Below are positions 55,901 through 64,000 of a DNA stretch of 64,000 nt, one piece after another (the stretch's first letter is position 1; each line of letters starts with the position of its first letter). The notes beneath the pieces are model-generated. The model was not told where the DNA came from. It worked only from the letters and a program-made list of their open reading frames with translations, and ran no database searches. The position numbers were made by a program, and so were the translations under genes. The stretch is from Chrysogorgia sp. JL179-B06 (taxonomy: Eukaryota > Cnidaria > Anthozoa > Scleralcyonacea > Chrysogorgiidae). The stretch is taken from positions 2,332,501-2,396,500 of the forward strand of contig JAYKKM010000121.1 of NCBI GenBank assembly GCA_035772405.1, in the 5' to 3' direction.

Positions 55901-57095
55901 AGATAGAAGATAGATAGAAAAACTTTATTTAACCACGCTAACCCCGTCAACCGAAGCTGATTTCCACAGGGGGCGTGTATAAAAGAAATTACAGAAGTAT
56001 AAACATTAGAATAATTATTTACAAAATATTAGAAATAGTATTAAATAGGTAAATTATAGTACTAGGTAAGTAAGCAACATAACATAATCTATTTTAAAAT
56101 ATGTTAAAATATGTGAGCGGCAATTTATTTTTTGAAACATGACAGAGATTTGCTCTCCCTAATTTCGTTTGGAGTTCCATAGCTTTGCACCATCATACAT
56201 AAAACTCTTTTTCATATAATTGGTGCGAGGTTGTGGTAGACAAAGACCATTTGAAATATTCCGAAGTTTATAATTTGTTATATTTTTCTTATACGTGAAA
56301 AGGTTTGTGAGAGACTCTGGGCCTATTTTATTTAAAGTTTTGTACATCATTCTTGCTTTTGCCTTTTTTCTTATCATATTAAGTGGCTCCCAGCCTAAGG
56401 CATATAAAGCAATAGAATGATCTACATCATTGCTCAAATTTGAAATAATTCGAGCAGCTCTGTTTTGGAGTTTTTGTAGTCGTTTAGATTGTGTTTCGCC
56501 AAATACATCCCAAACTTCAGAACAATAATCGAAGTAGGGACGTATGATGGCATTGTATATAGAGACAAGCGTATCTCTATCAGCAACAAAAGGTTTTACA
56601 CGACGTAGAGCCGAAATTCCTGATGTTATTTTTTTACAAATATTTTCAGTATTAGTCTTCCATGTTAAATGGTGGTCAATTGTTGTTCCTAAAGTTTTGG
56701 ATTTGTTAACTTGTTGGATTTGTTTGTTTTCAATTAAAATATTAGGTTGAGAATTTGAAACATTCCTTATCATTTGTGGAGAGCCAATTAACATAAATTC
56801 TGTTTTAGCTACATTCAAGCTAAGTTTATTGGCCATTAACCAGTTCCTAAGGTTGTCTAGATCAGAATTTACTGCAATCTCAATATCAGTTATGGAGTCG
56901 CCAGAGGCTGTGAGATTTGTGTCATCAGCAAATAGTCGAGGTCTTGTATTTTTAAGACACTCGGGTAAGTCATTGACATATAACAAGAATAGCAATGGTC
57001 CTAAAATTGAACCTTGGGGTACACCACATCTAATCAATTTTTCTGATGAAACGAATCTATTTATTTGACACTTCTGGTGTCGATTTGAAAGGTAT
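55901..57095 (-). mobile_element. 5'-truncated LINE in copy 2 only
   Basis: A minus-strand LINE fragment starts within reverse transcriptase and ends in a tail with (ATCT)n at 55901-55920. The coding frame 57037-56159 has GVPQGSILGPLLFLLYVND, LFADDTNLT, RPYFDYCSEVWDVFG, LQNRAARII and MKKSFMYDGAKLWNS, intact to a stop just after KRN. Copy 1 of the duplication has the empty site at GTTGGTT/GAGCAG, giving exact limits and no clear target duplication. Confidence 0.9.
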
Positions 57096-57344
57096 GAGCA
57101 GCAGAGCAGGAAAATAGACAGTTGAAAATATTTGTAGATGTGTTGGTTGAGCAGCAGAGCAGGAAAATAGACAGTTAAAAATATTTATATACATGTTGGT
57201 TGAGCAGCAGAGCAGGAAAATAGACAGTTGAAAATATTTGTAGATGTGTTGGTTGAGCAGCAGAGCAGGAAAATAGACAGTTAAAAATATTTGTAGATGT
57301 TAGGAAAATAGACAGTTGAAAATATTTATAGATATGTTGGTTGA

Positions 57345-57427
57345 TACCCTGTGAGCAGAGCCTTCTTTTCCTTTGTTCCCACCCAGCAAGGGGAAACAAA
57401 GGAAAAGAAGGCTCTGCTCACAGGGTA
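57345..57427. mobile_element. TACCCTG foldback, 83 bp, in duplicate
   Basis: This is the duplicated copy of 52827-52909, with the same 9-bp flanks (57336-57344 and 57428-57436). Confidence 0.85.
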
Positions 57428-57764
57428 GTTGGTTGACCACCATAGCAGGAAAATAGACAGTTAAAAATGTTTGCAGATGTGTTGGTTGACAATTTCATAT
57501 ACTACATATATTGTGCTATGGTTTGTAATAGACCATTTGCACTATGATGTTTAATGGCATTACTGTATTTGACTACAATCACCAGAATGCTTTGCCAATA
57601 TCTTAACACTAATAGATAGAGGACACTGGCAAATCATACTGGTACGTAGCCGTAGTCACTCAAGTAATCCCATTGAAAAAAATGTCTATTGTTCTGCAAC
57701 TTGATTTTCATAAAATATGCACCAATATTTGCAACTTGATAACAATTGCAAAGTAGAAACATAC

Positions 57765-58925
57765 CTATATAAAAGATTATTTTCAACAACTTTTTCTTTC
57801 TATTTTTCTCTTTTTCTGTTGCATTCTCAAATGTACGCCACATCCTTGGTATATCGTTCGGTTCCCTTTGGATGAAGCCCTCATCTGGCTGTAACTTTGT
57901 GACTGTTACAACGTTTTTGGTTTCATTACTTAATAAGTACTTATCAAAGTCTGAAATATTTTGACAATGTATTATAAAATACATGATTTCAGGCAAAGCT
58001 TAACATCCACTTAAAACAAAACAAGTTGGGGACCACAAATAATTTGTATAAAATACCAAGCTAAGTTGTTTATTAATACTTTTGAAATACTAAACTAGTT
58101 GCCCCAGAGGCAGGGGAAATTGCTGTTTTTTAACATTTGGAAAATGTTAAATTCCCGCTATATATCCCAGGGGTTTGGGGCTGTGATTTCAAATCATACA
58201 TAAAAGACTTCAGTATACCACCATACAGTATAATAGTATATACAAGACAGGTGAGGTATATGTTATCAGTTTAATCAATAACAATAATATAATTTCAGAC
58301 AATAACAATAATATAATTTCAGACAATAACAATATAATATAATTTCAGACAATAACAATACTGTACAATATAATTTATTTTGGAAATGATGCAAGACTTG
58401 ATGACAACAAGAACATATCAATCATAACATGTCTTAACTTGAACATGTAAACTTAACACAAATGGACAAAGAATAATAGGATAAATACTTATAATATGTA
58501 TGCTGTTGCGATGTTCATTACATTTTCTGTCAGTAATATCATGTTTTGATATTGAGAGTCACACTCGCTCAAATATGCTCAATTAAAGTTTAAACTCGGC
58601 GACTGGACAGCAAAAATATAGGGAACACCAAAGTTAATATTCATGACTTTAGATTACATGTTAAATAATTATCATATTATTCATGAGCTATTTCATAAAA
58701 AATACACGCGGTAATGCTTACCTTACTGGGAAGTAGTTTATTAACAACGAGATTCCTGGCTATTTGGGAATTGAAGATCGACAGCTTTCTTCCTCTCCAC
58801 ATAAACCATTTGCGCGCATTCTTCCCTGAGCAAGGATAATTTGTGTTCTTTTTCTGCAGAAGAAAAGCTTCCCCAAGTATATTAAGCAATTGCTGTAAGA
58901 CCTTGTTGGAAGCCATCGTGGACAT
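57765..58925 (-). CDS. Passenger gene, duplicate copy
   Basis: The exons 58727-58925 and 57765-57950 correspond to those of the copy at 53247-54386, and the protein frames are identical wherever I compared them. Confidence 0.5.
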
Positions 58926-59595
58926 CGTGATTCGAACAGAACTCACAACAAAAAGTGTGAAATAGTCTCGTCAATAAATATAAAGATCAACCGTGGTGTG
59001 AAACGAAATTCTTACGCCAATAGGCTTCCGAATAGTTCCGATCTGACTGCTGCTGACTGCTGCTCGGGTTTGCTCGGCAAGGTGTCTGATTGGTTTGCTG
59101 CATCTGACTGCTGCTCAGTTTACTAAAATAGCCTCAAACGAGGCTATTTTAAGGTTTCACGGCTGCTCACTAAGGAGAAAAGACCCTCCGTACGATGTTC
59201 CCGCTATTGGTGCACCGCTGCCGCGAGTGATGCTGCGCTAGGAAGCCTTCGACCGATTTAGACATACTTCAAGTAATAAATATATCCTGTATTACAATTT
59301 TAAAGAGTGTCAGCTGCCCAGAAGCGACCACGGGCGCATGAAATAAGAACCAAATTATTTCGCATTTTCCCGCATTAATTAATTATAGGCAAAATCTGAC
59401 TGCTGCTTGAGCAGCAGTTGCGCCCCTCTAGATCCGCCCCTGCATCGAGGGTTTGTGGCTGGAAGTTTTGATTCCTAAATCACGAATCATTTTAGTTGGA
59501 ACATTCTATATATAGACCACCAAATTCTTCTACATACCACGATGAGGACTTCATGCTGAAGTCTGAAGTTCGAAGACATGATGGATGTATGTATG

Positions 59596-61639
59596 GTGCA
59601 AGGGAATGAAATTATAATTATGGGAGACTTGAATTGTGACATGTTGGTAAAACGAGCTATCCCTGCAGAATGTAAGAAACTCATAGCTATTTTTAGTCTC
59701 TAAATTTTACTCAGATTATCTCCCAAGCTATGCGGATTACTCAGGTCCCCTCAAAGACACTATTAGATGTGATTGCAACCAATGTTCTACAAAATATTAG
59801 TTTATCAGGTGTGACATCAGTGAGCTTAGGCGATCACAACTTGGTCTTCTGTGTCAGGAAGTTAAATCATAAGAAAGCGCCGGCAGAAACAAAACTGCTA
59901 CGGAATTATGCAAAATATGACTCTAAAATGTTTTGCAAGGATTTGCATAATGTTGTTTGGGACACTCTGGATAACCCCTTGGGGCCTACGGATCAATGCT
60001 CCCTTTGTGTGGATGATCTATGGTTTAATTTCAAGTCTCCCTTTGCTGATCACGCACCGCTTATTCAAAAGCGTGTGCGTGGCATAAACTGTATGGATGA
60101 CCAGTGAGACAAGGGATATGCACCATCGTGATTGTTTGAGAGCGAGAAAAACTACCAGAGGTGAAGCGCAGTGCAGAAATCGAGTTACCAATAAAATTAA
60201 GAAAGCTAAGCAGATGTACAACAGAAAACTTGTTGAAGAAAATAGTAATGATCCAAAAGCTTTCTGGAAAACAGTAAAAAAGATTTTACCTGGTGAAAGT
60301 AAAGCTGCAGTCTCGAGTGTTAATATTGATGGTGATATCTGTACAGATAACAAAAAAATAGCAAATGGATTTAACAAGCTTTTTGTTGATTCTGTAAAGC
60401 ATCTTAAGAATACACTGGGAGCTATTGATAGTCCTTTTTATGAACAAAGCAATTTCACTAGCATTCAAGGAACAGGGACACCATCATTCAAATTCGAGAC
60501 TGTGACACCTGAATGTATTAAAACTCATCTGAAGAAGCTCAATATTAAAAGATCGAGTGGATTAGACTATATCCCCACGTCTTTTGATTGACTTGTCCGA
60601 TATTGTTGCTGGACCACTGGCCAAGATCATCAATGCATCACTGAGGGTGCATGCCAGGGTGATACCTCTCTTTAAGAAAGGAAAAAGGAACGATATGGAT
60701 AACTATCAGCCCATTAATGTGTTGCCAGTGGCCTTGATGTTATTGGAAAGAGTTGGAAAGAGCTGAGCCCATATCAATGTGGCTTTCGAAAGCATCATTA
60801 CGCCGAATCAGCGGAAATATTTCTTACTGATTCAAATAAACAGGGAATGGACCAGGGACTTTTAACAGGAACTGTGTTTGTAGACTTACATAAAGCGTTT
60901 GACACAGTAGATCACGATACCAGGTTGGAAACCGATGGCGTCCCTGATATTGAGTTACGGTGGTTTCAAGATTACTTGAAACACCGCAAGCAAGTTGTTG
61001 CTGTGGGAAATAGCTGTCTGACCTTCCAGGAGTTCCCCAAGGTTCCGTTCTTGGACCATTACTCTTTGTACTTCTGATGAATTACTTACCAGCTCGTCTT
61101 AAGCTCTGTAGTACGTTGATGTATACAGATGATACTGTACTATTCTACTCAAGTAAAGATGTGCATGACATTGAATCAGTTCTAACAGAACTTGGTGTGA
61201 TGAGTAACTGGTTGATTGAGAACAGTCTATACTTGCATAAAGACAAGACGGAGAGTGTGTTATTTGGGACTATAGAGCAAGATTATCTAACACGACCAGC
61301 TTCAATGTCTCTATACTTGGCAATTGTATCAAGCGTAAATCACAATACACATATCTTGGTGTTTTGGACGAAACTTTATCCTACATGAGCATGTTAAAAG
61401 TGTGTTAAGTAAGGCAGGAAAGATACTGGGAATGCTACGTATTATTGACAATTTAACTATGAACACTGCCAACATAATTTATAAATCTTTCATAATACCA
61501 GTTCTTGATTATTGTGACACAGTTTGGAGTTGCTGTGGAAAAGGTAATGCTGACTTACTCGAAAAAATGCAAAGGAGAGCAGCACGCATCATCATGAAGA
61601 AATCTAGCAGTGATGAAGCACTCAAATCACTTGTGTATG
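59596..61639 (+). pseudogene. LINE E endonuclease and reverse transcriptase
   Basis: Endonuclease continues with IIIMGDLNCDML (59610-59645), a break, then SKTLLDVIATN and LGDHNLVFC. The linker follows (KKAKQMYNRKLVEE, FWKTVKKILPG). Reverse transcriptase starts near 60560 and is broken (DNYQPINVLP, TVFVDLHKAFDTVDHD). The catalytic box reads MYTDDTVLF, where relatives have YADD. The C-terminal part (ILGMLRIIDNLTMNTANIIY, LDYCDTVWSCCG, MQRRAARII) runs to a 5-bp-TSD element at 61640, after which NKHVYN and RQGALIHLPRVRTECG continue to about 62140. Confidence 0.85.
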
Positions 61640-61983
61640 CAGGGCCCGTGGAGACGGGGGGGGCTGGGGGCCCTATAGCCCCCCACTTTTTTTGAAACCA
61701 AAATAAAGTAAAAGTAACACTAACTGGCGAAGATTTGATTGATGTTTTCAACTTCAGATCATACGGGCCTGACATGAAGTTCTGTGACCTTGTCACTGTA
61801 CAAAACAACCACAGGCTCCGAAAACGAGCTCGAGATCTTCGAGATCGTAGCTGCAGCAATGGAGTTTTTCTCAAAAGGCAGGAAATAGCATTAAAGAGCC
61901 ATAGAAAATCCAAAATGTTCCAGTCGGTTGTATTTCTGACTTAGCCCCCCCCCCCCACTCTTTAATACGCTCCGCGGGCCCTG
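61640..61983. mobile_element. hAT-type MITE, 344 bp, 5-bp TSD
   Basis: The ends CAGGGCCCG and CGGGCCCTG form the inverted repeat. GTATG (61635-61639 and 61984-61988) is an exact 5-bp target duplication. G- and C-runs lie inside the ends. Removing it restores continuity of the LINE E reading across the site. No coding capacity. Confidence 0.85.
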
Positions 61984-62220
61984 GTATGACACCTAGAAGA
62001 TAGACGGAATAAACATGTGTATAATTTAGTTTAAAAATGTATTGCTGGACTGCAGTTTTTTTAATGGTTATTTTATTTTTAATAAGGACATTGTTAAACG
62101 TGTTACAAGACAAGGTGCCTTAATCCATCTGCCTAGAGTCAGAACGGAGTGTGGATAGAAATAATTTTATTATCATGGTTCCATTGTTTTTAATATGTTT
62201 AATAACGATGTTTGGCAAGG

Positions 62221-62975
62221 GAAAGTTTATTAACGATGTTTTAGTCCAGCAGCCAATTCTCAGAAGAAGTATAAATAACGAGTTCGTAGCACCCTCAGTA
62301 CAGACAAAGTTTGGCTGATTTTTTTTATAGAAGGATTCCTGGGGAGCGTTTGTGGCTATGATGTACTATTGAAAGTTGGGGTCGGAACTGTGTTACAGGC
62401 TGATAAGTAGTAGTGGTCATTTAAGTATATGTCGTAAAGAAAATGACCTTTCTAAATGCTGCTGCACTTGAGAAGCCACAACATTTGATACAGGAGGCAT
62501 AGCACCATGGAACTTGAGCAATACTCGTGTCAAGCCCTTGTTCTATTATAAAGCATAGAAATTTAATGTAAATAAGTTTCCATAGCAACCGTCGCTATGA
62601 GCACAAACATTTTCGTTACGACGTGAAATTAAGCTAAGTTAAGCTAATACGTTGAAAAATCTTCTACGATTTAATTGGTTTAGTCTTACAATCTTCATGA
62701 ATATTTTCAGGAAATTTTAAATAAGCACTGATTGGGTATTTTTCAAAAATTGCACAGAAATAAACGGATTTGTGGGAACTAAACTCCTAGCAACATAATA
62801 CAAAAAATGGTTTAAATCTTTCATATTTTCCCCTTTCTACAATCAATATATTAAATACAAAATGACAATTTTTGAAACATAATTGTATCTTATGATGAAC
62901 ATGCAAGTTATAATTAAAAATTAATCCATCGTCCATTGACATATATAATTGTGAATTACGGACTGAAATACAAAA
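62221..62975. other. Noncoding, nothing recognised
   Basis: Sequence between the end of LINE E and the nuclease-like gene. GGAAAGTTTATTAACGATG words near 62160-62240 repeat once (AATAACGATGTTTGG and ATTAACGATGTTTTAG). No gene frame. Confidence 0.3.
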
Positions 62976-62976
62976 T

Positions 62977-64000
62977 TCACAACTCTTCATGGTCACTTGA
63001 TTCATCGGAGATGCTTACTTTGAACGAGTTTTCACAATTCTCGTCACAATTCCCCATACACCAACAAGACTCTGCACGACATTCGATTTGCTTTGCAACT
63101 GCACGCATTAGTTCTACAAGCAGATTTTTTGCATTGACAGCAAGACAAAGCAAGAAGACTTTTCGGCGCCGACTCTGTTGTCATTGGAATTGGTTCTAGC
63201 CCACACCTGTCGTTATACCAGCCGTTACCATCAGGTGATGGTAGTTCTTGAATTGGCTCAAGGGAATGCTTCCATATAAAGCTCTGATAGTTTGCCCGCT
63301 CGATATGGTGCTTTAGACTGTCTGTTGACGGTGGTAGACTCTCGCTTTTCTGGTTCTTCTGACAAAACATCCAGTATGGCACCTCGTCAGCACTATTACC
63401 AGCTTTCTCGCACTTTGAATACAACTGGCAAACAAAGGTCTTGCAAGCTTCAACGACCTGTTGAGATGGTGGTACAGTATCTCCAAGTTGGGCAATTCTA
63501 GCGAAAACAACTGGATTCTTCATCAATCCTTTCCAAGCTGTCTTGTTGCCAAGTCCAAATAGCGTGCTGGTTGTATCACATCCAGCAAGGGCATGAAATC
63601 CCGGCAACATCGAAACGACATTGCCAAGTGTCTTTGCAATATCATGGATAGGTATGCAACGTACGCTATCCTTGACTCCAGTCCGGAACCATAGCTCATC
63701 ACAAGACATCAATCTGTAAAAGTGCACACCCAGGACCGCTACATCGGTATCTGGCGACTGTATTACGACTCTCCTGTGGCTTTCCGAAGCATTTCCTGTG
63801 TGGAGCAGCATTCGCGTGTCTGCTTCTTCATGATTGGAATGCAAGTGATACCAGACGTTCATCTGCCCAGAGGTAACCGAAACGACTCTTTTACCATCTT
63901 CAAAACCACCTGCAAGAACGAGCTGTTGACCTGGTTGTAATTTTTCTTTTCCACGTTCGCACAGCTGTTGACTGAGGTAACTTGCAAGAGTGGCTTTATT
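62977..64000 (-). CDS. Nuclease-like protein, partial, Cys-rich tail
   Basis: The frame is open from the window edge (64000) to 63044. Ordered motifs are SNHEEADTRMLLH, IQSPDTDVAVLGVHFY and HALAGCDTTSTLFGLG. The acidic residues in EEADTR, DTDV and GCDTTS match the pattern of a repeated PIN/XPG-nuclease-like family in cnidarian genomes, from memory. A Cys-rich tail follows (CCQCKKSACRTNACSCKANR). One base change of frame near 63075 gives an early stop; in the next frame the tail continues (CMGNCDENCENSF) to a stop at 62977. The N-terminus lies outside the window. It may be a recently broken copy. Confidence 0.55.

Larger units (their letters stand above)
55057..59595 (+). repeat. Segmental duplication, copy 2
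   Basis: This is the second tandem copy. It lacks the left end of the hAT-type element, starts at the equivalent of 51734, and ends in LINE E, which then continues uninterrupted. It contains an extra 1,195-bp LINE (55901-57095) and about 20 bp more in the AACAATAATATAATTTCAG repeat near 58280-58330. The junction at about 55056 joins GTATGTATG of LINE E to an AAAAATGCAATTCC sequence of the element. Confidence 0.9.
51200..62220 (+). mobile_element. LINE E, 2A-bearing, shattered by nested events
   Basis: LINE E coding pieces occur at about 51220-51606, 54904-55056 and 59443-61639, and at 61984-62220. They run 5' to 3': leader with 2A-like motif, endonuclease, reverse transcriptase and C-terminal domain. 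Between them lie a hAT-type element with its tandem duplicate, a later LINE, and a short hAT-type element. The 154 bp at 54904-55056 is a duplicate of 59443-59595. The 3' end is not clear. Confidence 0.8.

Overview
This window is AT-rich animal DNA. Spliced exons with GT-AG introns, LTR and non-LTR retrotransposons, hAT-type DNA elements and a tRNA-derived SINE make it eukaryotic. The repertoire (CR1/L2-type LINEs with a PHD finger and 2A-like motifs, many hAT MITEs, BED and transposase-like gene families) is what I would expect of a cnidarian or another marine invertebrate; that assignment is an inference. Almost everything is mobile or derived from mobile DNA, mostly broken, and the insertions are heavily nested.

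Layout. 0.87-7.1 kb: a minus-strand Ty3/Gypsy pol meets a plus-strand Ty1/Copia element head to head; the Copia keeps its polypurine tract and a 161-bp 3' LTR. 7.3-9.9 kb: an unrecognised decayed gene split by an 828-bp hAT MITE. 12.8-14.9 kb: a second Gypsy, split by another hAT MITE and by a LINE tail, followed by its 3' LTR. 15.5-23.5 kb: an L2-like LINE (A) with a complete second LINE (B) inserted in it, then smaller LINE and gag debris. 26.2-29.2 kb: two convergent spliced gene candidates, one of which (six exons, 208 codons, minus strand) keeps frame through every intron. 30.0-33.6 kb: a nearly intact CR1-like LINE (D) with a 2A-like motif, PHD finger, endonuclease and reverse transcriptase. 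33.6-39.2 kb: spliced, decayed transposase- and integrase-like genes, a V-like SINE and a Crypton-like fragment. 40.7-47.3 kb: a spliced chromodomain gene and a divergently oriented zinc-finger/BED gene.

51.2-62.2 kb is the most layered region. LINE E carries a 5-bp-TSD hAT-type element (51607-54903) with a spliced passenger gene. A 3.3-kb piece spanning most of that element and some LINE was then tandemly duplicated. A further LINE landed only in the second copy, so the first copy preserves the empty site. Two foldback mini-elements of one family (TACCCTG ends, 9-bp target duplications) lie within the duplicated unit, and another 5-bp-TSD element splits the LINE near its 3' end. The window ends inside a nuclease-like gene of a repeated family.

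The observations most likely to be new are the TACCCTG foldback family, the six-exon unrecognised gene, the chromodomain/BED divergent pair, the passenger gene in the hAT-type element, and the shared 3' tail of the SINE and LINE A. All domain names are my recognition of motifs by eye; no searches were run.
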